The position numbers and the translations under genes are program-made. Shown here piece after piece: positions 13,880-25,245 of a stretch of DNA of 64,000 nucleotides (positions are counted from its first letter, which is position 1; every line of letters begins with the position of its first letter). Under the pieces are notes generated by a model that saw nothing but the letters and a program-made list of their open reading frames with translations, did no database searches and was not told where the DNA came from. Source of the DNA: Tubiluchus corallicola (lineage: Eukaryota > Priapulida > Priapulimorpha > Priapulimorphida > Tubiluchidae); NCBI GenBank assembly GCA_030141605.1, contig JAQGDQ010000129.1, positions 111,281 to 175,280 of the forward strand, written 5' to 3'.

Positions 13880-15030
13880 TTATGATGCTTGCTGAAAAGT
13901 CAAAACGTAGAGCTATGTTAACACTAAAGGAAATGGTATCTACGCAGTAGTAGCACAATCATATCCTTAGTCACTCTAACATTTTTTCATTTTAGTTGTT
14001 TAAACTTCATGGGTCGATAAATGTGAAAAATGAAAAGCTTCTTATTATTAAAATTATTAATTAAAGCAAACAACTAAAGTAACTCCACAATCGTGCATTT
14101 AACTTGCACAGAGCTTTTCACTTCGATATTAAATTTTTAGAAATATTACACCTGAATGTAGCATAAAGGTTTCAATCAATTCAAAAGTGTTGAACTTATA
14201 ACACCAGACACGTACAGCACAGCAAGGAGACCCAGATCATCTATACCAACAAAGGGTAACTATCGAAGAAATTTGGGGTCTCTTTTCCTTTTTTTATTTT
14301 TATTTTTTCTTAATTTGCTATTCTTCTGTAAGTGGTGAATTAATTTGTGTAGGTTGTTTTGGGAGAGATGCTCAGCTTTCGTTTTGTTATTATTCTAGGC
14401 GAAGCTGCAAGTCGGCCGCGCCTGGACGGGTTTGAGCATTGAAAAGAAGCGGCCGAAATGGGAATCCTGGCTCCTACAGGAGTAATAAGTTCTTCCTGTT
14501 GGCTCCGATACGTAGTGTGGCCTGTCCACCACTATGTGACGATTAATTGTAGACCTTTAGGCTTATTGCGTAATCGGTAATATGTCTGCAAGTTTGAAGA
14601 AAATTCAGGAATAAGCTTTCGCAGGTTTTTAGACAAGCTTAACTTTAAAGCAAATAGGCCACGAAAAGCTGACACGTGAATCTAGCTATTTAGACCTTTA
14701 AGAGCTGCAGTACAAATATTTTGCAGTTTCTTGGCTTCACTTCCGCAAGCTTTAAAGTCAACATTAATCATTTGATTGATGTTCTTATACAGCTGCTTCT
14801 GCTGCTGCTTTTACATTAGTGCACCACCAGCTCACGCAAAAAGAGTTTCAGTTTCAGTTCTGTAAAAAATAATGGTTATAACCAGTCAATACTTTTTCAA
14901 TTAATACGTTTCGGTAACTATACGATGTAAAATAAGCCTGTGCTTCCACACCTTGATTGATTCAGAACTGTTCAGGTAAGTGCTGCCTAGAGGATATTCA
15001 ATTAAAACGATTTTGTTATATAACCTATAA
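13880..15030. other. Non-coding stretch
   Basis: No supported gene or known repeat. A locally GC-richer patch at about 14400-14530 has no open frame of note. Confidence 0.4.
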
Positions 15031-15195
15031 CTTATAACTAGTTGCCGTATTGTTCGCATGTCAAATCCGTAAAGTAATAGGGTTTAGTATTAACAGCATT
15101 TCTTTTAGGTACAACCGCTATACAGCTAGGTTGCTTATTGTTCGTATGCCAAGTCAGCAAAGTAACTGTGGTTAATACGGGTTTAGGACAGACAG
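15031..15195 (+). repeat. Tandem duplication, ~88-bp period
   Basis: A unit containing TTGCCGTATTGTTCGCATG near 15042 recurs as TTGCTTATTGTTCGTATG near 15131. Further matching words follow (GTCAAATCCGTAAAGTAA against GCCAAGTCAGCAAAGTAA, then GGTTTAGTATTAAC against GGTTAATAC). The two units have diverged considerably. It lies about 500 bp upstream of the MS4A-like coding exon. Confidence 0.6.
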
Positions 15196-15660
15196 CAATC
15201 TTCTTAGTGCTTTCAATTACTAAGCATGTCATCTTATTTCAGAAGAAAACGAGGTATCGGCACAGGACCTTTTTTGGAGTACTCCGTCAGTTACAGATTG
15301 ACAGTGGTTGGCTCCTGGACTGGAGGAAGAAATGGATACTCTTTTTCTTTTTAAATAGTCAATTCAAGATTACTGATCGATCAAGACAAAAAACTAGCAG
15401 ACTTGTTCTATATCTCATGAGTAAAAGTTCCGTTTTAGGTAGGACCAACACTATTCGATCGAAGAGAAAAAACGGAATTAAGTGACAAAAATCCACATTA
15501 CCCATGATCACTGATTTTTTCACTGCGGCTCACTTAAGCCTGGATCAAGTTTCTAAACGGCAAGGCTTACGTATTTCCACATTTATCACAGGCAAACAGA
15601 TCGAATGATTGTCATGCAGCCTTGCCAATATACAAGTTAAATCAATATCCCCAATGCTGA

Positions 15661-15703
15661 ATTTACTTGTGTGTTGACATTTGTGCAGTTTCCGTGATAA
15701 ACC
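15661..15703 (+). promoter_or_regulatory. Putative 3' splice site and 5' UTR of the MS4A-like gene
   Basis: TTGACATTTGTGCAG ends at 15688 and resembles a splice acceptor 15 nt before the start codon. This suggests a non-coding first exon and an intron in the 5' UTR. It is inferred from consensus only. Confidence 0.4.
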
Positions 15704-16327
15704 ATGTTAGAAATGGAAAAATTTGACATCAGGCGTGGTGGGACGAATCTGTTTTCTTACGGAAACTACATCCGGGCATTGTCTGACGTCCAAATTTTGA
15801 CGGGCGTAGTATCAATCATTATTGAAGCAATTTTCATAAGCATCATTGCGAAGGACGTCCACACAAAGTTGTTTATAGCATCAGGAATTTGGTCCGGTGT
15901 GGTCTTCATTGTTGCTGGTTGTTCAGGATCGTTATTTTTGTGCAAGAAGAAACGAATTTATTTGGTTAGTTTTGAAATAGTTTGTGTCGTGGCTACTGTG
16001 TTTGCAGCTGTAATGCTAGTGCTGCAGTCTCTGGGGTTACAAGCCACACAGAACAGACTTCATTGTGATTATCACGTTGACCTTGACACTTTTAACTCAA
16101 CGCAAAGTGATTGGATCGACAGAAATGGTACGTTGTATGTTTTTCATGATTACTTGGCTACAGGAGAAAAAATGCGGAGCTGCAAAGACATGGCAAATAC
16201 AGCCGCTGGATTGTGCGTTGGTCTTATAACACTGGCTGCATTAGAGTTTGTAGTTGCGGTTGTTTGTATCTTGGTAGGAAAGTGCCTTTTGGACAAATAT
16301 GAATCTTCAACTAGATCCCCAGATTGA
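15704..16327 (+). CDS. CD20/MS4A-like four-transmembrane protein (207 aa)
   Basis: The frame is uninterrupted and encodes a small tetraspanning membrane protein. Hydrophobic segments lie at about residues 31-49, 57-79, 86-110 and 166-195. The second contains IWSGVVFIVAG, matching the WSG-x-x-F-I-x-x-G signature of TM2 in CD20/MS4A and TMEM176 proteins. The loop between TM1 and TM2 is short. The TM3-TM4 loop (about 111-165) is large and probably extracellular, with Asn-X-Ser/Thr sites at N131 and N141 and cysteines C121 and C160 that could pair. Both termini would be cytosolic, and the C-terminal tail is short. Length and topology fit MS4A proteins, which act at the plasma membrane as receptor or channel-associated subunits. 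The exact role here is unknown. All coding sequence lies in one exon, whereas vertebrate family members have several. A second in-frame Met at residue 4 is an alternative start. An ATTAAA near 16644 is a possible poly(A) signal. Confidence 0.85.
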   Translation: MLEMEKFDIRRGGTNLFSYGNYIRALSDVQILTGVVSIIIEAIFISIIAKDVHTKLFIASGIWSGVVFIVAGCSGSLFLCKKKRIYLVSFEIVCVVATVFAAVMLVLQSLGLQATQNRLHCDYHVDLDTFNSTQSDWIDRNGTLYVFHDYLATGEKMRSCKDMANTAAGLCVGLITLAALEFVVAVVCILVGKCLLDKYESSTRSPD

Positions 16328-16643
16328 AATTAGTCATAAATCCAATGCATACAAAAAATGGCAATATATATAGTAATTTGGTAACGTGCATGCCAATACC
16401 AATATGATGCTAACATTAGACATCAGCGATGGGTTATAATTGTGTATTTCAATAATCGCACATCTCAGTAATAGACTGGTTAGTTTAAAATCTATTTCCC
16501 GATGTTCGCAATTCCTTTTTACAGCTTTATTTTTAAGACTAAACATTTTTATTTGGTCCAAAAATTTCAGTGAGAGCGTCCAACATTTAAAATACAAATA
16601 CACACTAGCAACTCAACGTGGACTGTTGTGATTTATTCTAAAC

Positions 16644-17210
16644 ATTAAATAATTAATTGATTTTAATAAGTATATGAATGTATTCAAATCATTCTGCAGT
16701 GCATTTATACTGAAGAAACACTTCTTGTCTAAAGCCTGGATATCTAACTGGCGCGTGTGCGCCCACGTATGCAATACTAGTAATTCTTGTGCTATTTAAT
16801 ATTCTCAAACGGCTTAATATAAATGAACAAGTAAAAATTCGCATTGTTAATTAAGTCTAGCTAAGTAGGTCTATAAGTTACTTAAACTAAACTCACCATT
16901 GCTTTTATTGTCAGAAGTGGTTGTCTGTAAATTATTAGTAAAAATACGACTGTCGATTTTGCAGAATATGCAGTTTTCTTTGATTTTAAGATTTTATACT
17001 CTCATCTCATCTTTGAAGGCATGTTGTAGTCTCAACTATAACTAAAATTCCATAGAAATCATTGAAATTCCAAAATCACAGTACATACATGTTTTTGTGT
17101 GTGTGGGGGATGCCAATTCGTAGATGTGAATTTAAGTTATTTTCACTTTGTCACACTTTGTTCAATGACACAGAACTACACTCAACGAAAATCTTTGGCA
17201 ACTGGTCTTA
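16644..17210. other. Non-coding downstream of the MS4A-like gene
   Basis: It begins with a possible ATTAAA poly(A) signal. No gene or repeat is recognised in the rest. Confidence 0.35.
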
Positions 17211-17211
17211 A

Positions 17212-17400
17212 AGAGGCGAGGTAATAGCCGAGTGTCACAGTACGTGTTTTGCAACCAAAGTTAAGCAACACTTAGATTGGTTAGTAAATCAGTGGGCGAT
17301 ATCTAGGTTACTGATTTTGGCTGTTTACCTGATGGAGGGAGAATGTATCTAAGCCAACTCTACCAGTTCAGCACTCATTTTAAATTTTGTTAAATCATAG
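17212..17400 (+). repeat. Composite tRNA/5S-like SINE, copy 1
   Basis: The head carries ATAGCCGAGTGTCACAG, like a pol III A box. It is followed at 17259-17300 by AAGTTAAGCAAC, then TGGTTAGTA and GTGGGCGA, in the order and spacing of the internal control region of eukaryotic 5S rRNA. The first half aligns with 36424-36510, which has ATAGCTAAGTGGTCACAA, GTTAACAACACT and TGGTTAGCAAAT. It is too diverged for a functional 5S gene and is best read as a 5S-related SINE. The tail boundary is uncertain; sequence to about 17600 (ending with GTGGAACTGCCACC) may belong to it. Confidence 0.5.
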
Positions 17401-17599
17401 TAACCCAAATTCCAGCTTGCAATCTGACGAAATTTATATAATGATGGCAATCATAATATTATTCTTTTAACAAATCGTTATTTTCTATCGAGGGTTGACG
17501 GATAATATTCAGCCGAAGGAGAGAGGTGTGGAACTGCCACCTTGGAACAGCAGATCTACGGGGTTAGTGCCTTATGATACATTCGACCACCTATTCGAC

Positions 17600-18130
17600 G
17601 AACTGTTCTTTACAATTTTTGATAACGCTATTATAGTGCTATTAATTAATTAATCTACCTTGATATATGACGAATAATCGAATCAGTTACAGAGGTGATG
17701 TCCATTGTGTTTTTAGCGGGTGGGGCGAAGGTATCCTTAATTAAACAAGCGCAGTGTACGCTTAACCAGCAAAGTGAAGCAACACTGAGGTTCAACAAGT
17801 GGAAAATTGCTTGTTCGTGGTTTTTTCTGCGACACTGCTTCCGACTGACCGAGGGAGGATACACACATATACGCACTAAGCGTATCTAACTGTACTTTGT
17901 AATTAGTTAGGTTTCAATTTTGTCACGACCTTCAGTGCAGTTTTACTCTGAAAGTCAAAAATAGACTTTGATGATGATGATGACGATATCTACAAAAAAT
18001 CTAGATATATCTCCCAAAACACAAATTTAACCTAAAGGCTCTATATTAAAAAGTACTCGGAAAAAACTGAATCTTCATCATTATTCGAACTGTCGTTTTT
18101 CGCAAGAACTTGCAATCTGTTTTTTAAAAG
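17600..18130. other. Non-coding stretch
   Basis: No supported gene. Short frames overlap on both strands, with no motifs. Confidence 0.35.
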
Positions 18131-18219
18131 ATATGTTTAATTGATTATTTTATACGACGTTGCCTGATTATTTGATTGGTCTTGTCTTGTGGGTTCCATC
18201 TGCATTAGCACACCATCAT

Positions 18220-18286
18220 TATAATCATTAGCAGCATTATCATCATCATCGTCGTCGTCGTCATTTATCATCATCATCATCATAAC

Positions 18287-18319
<33 letters not shown>

Positions 18320-18320
18320 G
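18220..18320. repeat. (ATC)n microsatellite
   Basis: ATC units with an internal GTC run (about 18250-18262) and two other interruptions. The Met/Asp homopolymer frame across it is an artefact. Confidence 0.95.
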
Positions 18321-18339
18321 TCCCCACAATGCTTGTTAA

Positions 18340-18780
18340 AAAAGTTGAATTTTGCAAAGGTAACATTCAGAACCGAATACAGATATTACAGCAGAGTATA
18401 ATCCATATTTGTGACTTTAGAAAGTTAAAATAAATATATTTGAATGAACATTTATGCAAAACAGGAGAAATCAAAAGTTTTACACGTAAAATTATTATTT
18501 TTATTTTAAAGTCTATTTATATGAAAAACAAAAAACTTGCTGGACAAATAAGACAGTTTGCAGAATGGAGTCCTGCAAGTAGATAATATAATGTGTGGCG
18601 TTATAATGCAAAAATAGAACAAATGCGTTAAATAAGTTATAAAAATAATATCAGTAAAGAAAAGCAGTAGCTTGAAAGTTGAAACAAACACATCAAGTGT
18701 CTATAAGGTGGGAAGCCGGATCGGCGGACATATAAACTTGAAGGAAATGAATGAAAAATCATCGCAACTTGATACATTAG
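18340..18780. other. Non-coding stretch
   Basis: No gene or repeat recognised. Confidence 0.3.
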
Positions 18781-18785
18781 TAGTT

Positions 18786-18890
18786 CAACTACTCTGTTCT
18801 GACATAGTCTAGAATTCGAGTACATTTTGACACATCTGGCATGTCAGTAGTTGGACATCGTCACAACTACTCCGTTCTGATACAGCCTGG
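18786..18890 (+). repeat. Direct repeat, 77-bp spacing
   Basis: CAACTACTCTGTTCTGACA at 18786 recurs as CAACTACTCCGTTCTGATA at 18863. In both cases it is followed by a related AGYCTRG word. It is a partial tandem duplication, non-coding. Confidence 0.55.
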
Positions 18891-19321
18891 CATAAGAATA
18901 GCGGTGCCAATCCAGCATTCATCTAGCATTAATTGGGCCACTCCAGTCTGACGCTATCCACCAATAAATTTTCTCTACTAATGTTATCAAATATTAGGTC
19001 GAGGCATTATTAGTAAACGAAATTCTTGCGAACAACAGTAAGAAGTTCTGGAAATTTCCAAGGTAAATCGAAGAAAAGTTTTAGTAATTCTTGAGGTGAG
19101 CCACGGAGAAATTCCACGGATTTTTGATGTCTGGTACTGAAAGTCCAGAGATTCTATAATTTTACTCATAGCTCAATTTTGGATTCGTCAATGCAGTGCT
19201 AGCGTTGCGCAAATCACAATCATACCAAAGTTATTACTAAAAAAGTCGGCGAAGGTCGAAAATAATTAATGAAAACTTAAACATGAAAAAGGACAAAAGT
19301 TTGGTGTCTCTAAACAGGTTG

Positions 19322-21161
19322 CTAATATCCACCAGTGAGGTTTCTAAATGCTTCATCATTTTCCATCAGTTCTTGTAAAAACCCGAATGACCTAGACTGA
19401 TTGATTGAAGAAAGCGAGACTCCATCTGACTGTAAATCACTATTACGACCTGGCACCACAGTAGACAAGCGACTGTCTATTCCAATTGGAAATGGTGGAT
19501 GTTGTGTAATTGTCTGCTCATGGCGTATAATCCCGGTACTAGATGAATGAGATGTTATTTTGGAACACTGTTTTGCTGCAGTTCTTGACGTGGTGCCTCT
19601 ATTACTTGCGTGTGATTTTGGTGCACGATTTTTTGAGCTATCTGACTGTAAATCGCTATTACGACCTGGCACCACAGTAGACAAGCTACTGTCTATTCCA
19701 ATTGGAAATGGTGGATGTGGTGTAATTGTCCGCTCATGGCGTATAATCCCGGTACTAGATGAATGAGATGTTATTTTGGAACACTGTTTTGCTGCAGTTC
19801 TTGACGTGGTGCCTCTATTACTTGCGTGTGATTTTGGTGCACGATTTTTTGAGCTATATGACTGTAAATCACTATTACGACCTGGCACCACAGTAGACAA
19901 GCTACTGTCTATTCCAATTGGAAATGGTGGATGTGGTGTAATTGTCTGCTCATGGCGTATAATCCCGGTACTAGACGAATGAGATGTTATTTTGGAATAC
20001 TGTTTTGCTGCAGTTCTTGACGTGGTGCCTCTATTACTTGCGTGTGATTTTGGTGCACGATTTTTTGAGCTATCTGACTGTAAATCACTATTACGACCTG
20101 GCACCACAGTAGACAAGCTACTGTCTATTCCAATTGGAAATGGTGGATGTGGTGTAATTGTCTGCTCATGGCGTATAATCCCGGTACTAGATGAATGAGA
20201 TGTTATTTTGGAACACTGTTTTGCTGCAGTTCTTGACGTGGTGCCTCTATTACTTGCGTGTGATTTTGGTGCACGATTTTTTGAGCTATCTGACTGTAAA
20301 TCACTATTACGACCTGGCACCACAGTAGACAAGCTACTGTCTATTCCAATTGGAAATGGTGGATGTGTCGTAATTGTCTGCTCATGGCGTATAATCCCGG
20401 TACTAGATGAATGTGATGTTATTTTGAAACACTGGTTTGCTGCAGTTCTTGACGTGGTGCCTCTATTACTTGCGTGTGATTTTGGTGCACGATTTTTTGA
20501 GCTTATTCTCTGTTTCTGCGTACAGTTCTTTACTTCCTTCTGAGAAGAGGTTATAGATTTGCGATGCTTTGCACCACCTTTAGAAGATCCTACTTTTTCT
20601 TTAGAATGTGGTTCCTGTGATTTGGCATTTTTAGTGCTCCTCTCTGGCTGCCTAAGACTGTTCTTTGAACGTTCATTTTTAACTTTTAAAGTAATAGCCG
20701 TGCAACTTAGTTCTGGTGGCATCTTGGAATTAGTAGAATAATTTTGAATCTCTTTCGTTATTTCTTTATCGGACTTCCGCGTTCCGATTGCTGAATTTTC
20801 ACGTCTTTCCGTATTTTTTGGGGTCTGACGCGTAGACGAACTCAAATGTGGAACCAGTGGAGTTGTCTTCATCGATACAGTTTTTTTTGGATTCTTCTTG
20901 AATGGCTCGGGACTTTTGACTCTAGTTTGAGAATGAATGCCATATTTGAGAAGCTCTCGTCGCATTTTTGAAGCTTCTGGATTTGTTATGGATTTCGCGT
21001 CTGCTTTGATGTAATTTGCCGTTTGGTTTGAAACAATATTACTGTCAGAATTACGGATACTCGGCAAGACCTGTTCTTGCTTTCTAGTACGGGGAACAAC
21101 ACGTCCTGGAGCTGCTTGGCTTATAGCTTTTCTAACTTCCAGGGTTCCTTGCCAAGTATTC
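19322..21161 (-). CDS. Ser/Lys-rich repeat protein, final coding exon
   Basis: This exon opens after a clear acceptor (TTATTTTTATTTTTGCAG, AG at 21163-21162) and stays open for 613 codons to a TAG. Its first base completes an ATG codon split by the intron, so the frame joins exactly to the exon at 22220-22096. The protein is basic, rich in Ser, Lys, Arg and Thr, and predicted disordered, with no catalytic motif, signal peptide or membrane segment. Residues about 312-671 of the 704-residue model are five 72-residue repeats. The C-terminus (about 683-704) contains FGFLQELMENDEAFRNLTGG, an acidic, amphipathic and probably conserved end. The composition suggests a nuclear, cytoskeletal or centrosomal scaffold, but I do not recognise the family. 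The first in-exon Met is not needed as a start, because the frame enters from upstream. Confidence 0.85.
19424..20503 (-). repeat. Five coding tandem repeats of 216 bp (72 residues)
   Basis: Five units of exactly 216 bp begin with SSKNRAPKSHASNRGTTSRT and end with VVPGRNSDLQSD, all in frame. Units differ by only a few substitutions, for example Cys/Tyr in KQCSK, Gln/Arg in RHEQT and Thr/Pro/Gln before HPPFP. No indel breaks the period. This indicates recent expansion or gene-conversion homogenisation. Each unit is rich in Ser/Thr with basic patches and a PHPPFPIGID proline turn. The 68-codon frames on the opposite strand are shadows of the repeat. Confidence 0.95.
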
Positions 21162-22095
21162 CTGCAAAAATAAAAATAACAGTTACATAAACTATTTTTA
21201 TGTAATTAAACAGCAACAACTTTAGTGTCGGTTGCAAATATCGTGACAGATATTAAAAACACATAAACATTAGAAATCACAAAATGGTGCTGTAAATTGA
21301 ATAATATTTGTGCACATTTATTTAATGCACTAGCCAGTTTTCAGTACTTAGTAGTGAATAGTGTAATGTTCGTTAAAACTGGTGCAGTCGACCATTTTTT
21401 GTATGCAGAACATTCTTAAAATGATGAACATCGTTAATTTTGAGATTCTTACAAATTACGACAGATGTCTTATTGTGACAATGAGTTGCATTATTTTATT
21501 TTATTTTATTTTGTTTATCTTGTGTTGTTGTTCTTGCAAAATTGACAACTTACAAGTCTATAATTTATACGATTCTATAACATTTGCGATTTTTTCTGCT
21601 GTTAATCTGATTTTGAAGGTGTGGATATAATTTAAAAAATCTTTGGAATATTTCTCTGTACATATATCTATAATAGTTAGTGAATGGCGAGAGTGTGACC
21701 TTAGTTAGACAGTACTGGACGTGGATGGTAAACGGATGCATGACTGCCAGAAAATCGATTTTGGACAGTTTCATACGCATTATTTAATTTTTATTTGAAC
21801 GTTTATTTCAGAAGTATAACAGTAACCTGCGCTGTAAGCTGCTGAAGACGCCATCTAATACTGGTATAGGCGTACAGGCAGTACAATGGTATAGTTCATG
21901 GCAGTACTACACGTACATCCTCTACCGAGTTTCAAATAATGGTTGTTGTGAAGCACATAAGTCTGCCTGTATATTATTTGTGTTGCTAGAGAAGACATGG
22001 TGAAAACATTGCAGTACGCCTACGTTTTTAGTCTACTTATGAAAATGGCTTACACCTGTTCTTAAAATAAAGCATAATTACAACGACAAACATAC

Positions 22096-22220
22096 ATGGT
22101 TGTTTCCTTAAAACCAGCTGGTTTTTTCTTGGCAGTTTCAGTTGGTTCCGAAATATCTGCTTTGTTCACGTCATTCTGCTTAAGCATGGCTGTCACAACG
22201 TTTATCGCAGACATATTGTT
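22096..22220 (-). CDS. Ser/Lys-rich repeat protein, internal or first coding exon
   Basis: It is bounded by an acceptor (TTTTATTAATTACAG, AG at 22222-22221) and a consensus donor GTATGT at 22095. It encodes MSAINVVTAMLKQNDVNKAD and continues through a Lys-rich KKKPAGF to the split Met. The intron of 934 nt is phase 2, and AT + G rejoins as ATG, so splicing to 21161 keeps the frame. The ATG at 22214 has A at -3 and could be the start. Alternatively the frame continues upstream (AAC AAT) into the exon at 23748-23599. Confidence 0.75.
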
Positions 22221-22224
22221 CTGT

Positions 22225-23598
22225 AATTAATAAAATGAAACAAATCGTTATTGATACTGGCAAAATAATTATATTTACTTATGTCCTGGAATGCGGTACT
22301 CCGCACACGACTCTGGCGAAAAAACATGCTGACGCACCTAAAGTCGACAATAGCTTTCTTATTCTTCTTCTTTTTGTTCTTTTTGTTACAATTATTATTG
22401 TTATCATTGTGCAACACCATCATTATCAGCAGTAGCAGCACCATCATTGGGTTAGTAACGGTCATTTATCAAAATTCTGCGACACTGATTATGAATTTAA
22501 GGAATAGGAGCTTGCGATCAGATCTCACACCGCTCAGCAGTATCTGTGCTTGACGCACAGATATACTTCGCAAGACCTACTGGCGAAATTTATAGTTACA
22601 GATATAATACAAGTACATATAGGAATTAGGTTGCTCAATCAAACTATGCTATGATAATGTACAGCAATTTTAACAAGAGAAAACATGCCACTGATAATAA
22701 GCAAGTAAAACATTGTGTATGAATTCAATTTAAGGATGAACTTGAACTTGTCAGGTAGAACATCTTTAAAGAAACTTACAGTAAACTTAGGAAATGCAGT
22801 TTTGATAGAGTTGCAGTGCTAACTTCGATGAATACTTTGGCCTAATTCGCGCCAGTGGGATACAAAGTTGATGGAAGGCATCTTCGGCGGAAAGTACAAG
22901 AAAGGATGTCTTGAAGCTTGAATGTTGAGGGAAAGCAGTGACGTAACAGACTTTAGCATGTTAATTACACTGTTAATTGAACTCATAAAATTGTCCAATA
23001 CTGTGTTTTACACAATTAGTGTTTATTTTAATTATAATCAATCATATTAATGAAGTTTATCCAAACAACGAGGTTAAACAAAAAGTTACACAGATCTTAC
23101 ACACCTTTGTCTTTTGTATAGTTAACTCTGTACGTAACAGTCCAGGTCTTTTTGCTCATTCCTCTAACTATACCGACATAATAGCCTAAAGACGTGTTAT
23201 ACTTCAATACAAAAGATAGAGAGAGCAACAATAGTCGTGTATTAACTTTTAATAGGTAGTAGCACAAACTAAAACACTTAATAACTTACCACACAAACAT
23301 AGAAACAAGATTTGGCAGTACTTAATAATGCTGCTGTGAGAAATGAAGTTTTACAATATGCAAATAATAAGCTATTAGCCAATAACAAAACTGATAGCAA
23401 ATTAACTTGCAAACTAAAGTATAAATGGCAATCGCAGCGAAGAAAATGGAACTGATATGACAGACTAGATGGAAATATCATATCCTGAATGTGTGAGGCT
23501 GGCAGAGAGGAGAATATGACTGGAGAATCCAGACAGTCCACTTCCAACGGAAATGGCACTTAATGCTAATGATGATAATGAGAGTAAGTTTTACTGAC
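22225..23598 (-). other. Intron of the Ser/Lys-rich gene, with ambiguous open segments
   Basis: It holds a short ATC/TTC-rich patch (22354-22450). A segment at 23290-23559 is open on both strands. On the - strand 93 codons run into a strong GTGGTAAGT donor at 23291. On the + strand, 23299-23452 reads as a polar 51-codon stretch starting after AACATAG. The hydrophobic - strand reading looks like the shadow of the polar + strand one. Neither can be tied to a gene. Confidence 0.3.
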
Positions 23599-23748
23599 CG
23601 GTAATGACGAAAACAATTTTTCGCCCCTAGGTAATGATTCTAGTCTCGGCAGGCTGTCGTTAAGTTGGTTGTTCTGATCTGATCTTCGGATCACCCTGCC
23701 CGTTTTAGACACTTCAGTAACGTTATGATAATAGTTCTTTATAGTCAT
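23599..23748 (-). CDS. Candidate first coding exon of the Ser/Lys-rich protein
   Basis: ATG at 23748 (G at -3, in-frame TAA a short distance upstream) opens 50 codons starting MTIKNYYHNVTEVSKTGRVI and containing DSLPRLESLPRGEKLFSSLP. They end at a GTCAGT donor in phase 0, which matches the phase-0 entry of the exon at 22220. The composition (polar, basic, Ser/Pro) agrees with the rest of the protein. The 1378-nt intron would run 23598-22221. Splicing is inferred, so another first exon is possible. Confidence 0.5.
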
Positions 23749-23789
23749 CTCGGGTAAAATAGCTGTATTAATGAACGTTTGCAAGCGAA

Positions 23790-25200
23790 ATTATTTTTGC
23801 CTCCTAACTCTCCTGAGGTTAAAACTGTAACCAAGGAATGTAGTCATGACAATACGTCATAGTGCGCGGAATCAAACACGTAGTTATAGTGTTAAACAAA
23901 AAGTGACGTAATGCACGTCATACCATGCGCGATGACAGTTACTAAACACTAAATCGGACATTTTTCATAACAATATAATAATACCAGTCTATTAAAATTT
24001 GCAATCACAAAATCAAATTACATTACATTAAAAAAGCAATAGATTACATTAAAATTAATTTATTACATTAAATAAATTTATGGTTCTTGCTCTTGCTTAT
24101 AAAATATTTCTGGCAACAGGCCTATCTTTTGTTTTCATGTATACTCTTAGAACAAATTTCCCGTTTGTAGTATATATCGAAATCATAATCGTGACCAATA
24201 GAGGTTTATTAGAAGCATTTCGTTGTAACAAGTTCTTTTAACAACATTATGATGAAAGGTTTTCACGTATTTCAGTATTAGTTTTGTCGGTTCACATTAA
24301 TTGGACTGATTACGGTAGTGCAAAGTAAAAAAGCTGATAGTCGTTGTGCATTTATGTCCCTCGTTTAATCCTCTCTGTAATCTTGTGGTACATTTTCAAA
24401 ATGGTAAAATGATAAAGTGAATGTCGTAAGAAGGAAACTTATTATGTTACGATTAGTGTCTGGCAGCAGGAGCTATCCACTGGTGTGCAATTTGAGAAAC
24501 TTTCTCATATCACATTTCGATTTGATATGAAAATGAACTGGCAACTGGTAAGGTAAAAGAGACAGGACCTGTGTTAAAGAGAATAAAGAGGATAGTCATG
24601 ACATACCAAAACGGGATGGAGAATGGATAAAAGAAATGTGAATCGTATAGAAAAAATATAGTATATTATTTTAAAACAGATATGAATGTAGTGGCAAACT
24701 ATTGTGTGACTAGCAGGAGCAAACTTTGTATGTAAAAATGCACTTGCATTTTTCTAGCCAGAAATGATGAGGCACATATATGCACAGGAGTTCCTTTATA
24801 TCAGCATGAGTTTTATTAGCAAAACGAAGTGACAAGAATGCCGAAAAATAATCCTCCATGATTTTGTATTATATTTCATTGACCATGACGTTTTTGGGAT
24901 TCTCAGATCTCTTCCTTGGACATTACAACTGCAAGATAATTAAAATGAAATAATAATTGCTATGCAGTTGTATTAGACTGTAATTGCTTTGATGTTTATA
25001 TATAATGCTAATTTTACAATTTAAATATTGCGACATTTCAATAAATTGAATGTATAGTTGTTTTTATTTGAATGTTTCGTGTAAATACAGCATTTACATT
25101 TATCAGCTTCCGAATTAACTTTTCTGAATGGCTCGCCTTTCAAACTAACATATAGCGTGCTATTCACTAGTAAATACATTGACAATTTCACTCGGCGTAG
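23790..25200. other. Presumed upstream region of the Ser/Lys-rich gene, non-coding
   Basis: AT-rich sequence without recognisable genes or repeats. A core promoter or 5' UTR exon for the - strand gene would be expected here, but no element could be pinned down. Confidence 0.35.
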
Positions 25201-25245
25201 CAATAAAAATCCCAACTAGTCCCGGCGTAGCAACCCAACTAATCC
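25193..25245 (+). repeat. Short direct repeat at the LINE 5' junction
   Basis: CGGCGTAGCAA followed by CCCAACTA occurs twice with a spacing of about 29 bp. It may be a truncation-point duplication or a local tandem copy. Confidence 0.4.

Noticed and set aside
17212-17330. A functional 5S rRNA gene
   Set aside because: Only the internal control region words match; the 5' and 3' stems are absent and the sequence is shared with a second dispersed copy.
19560-20543. A series of 68-111 codon + strand frames beginning MEHCFAAVLDVVPLL
   Set aside because: They are antisense shadows of the 216-bp coding repeat on the - strand and repeat with the same period.
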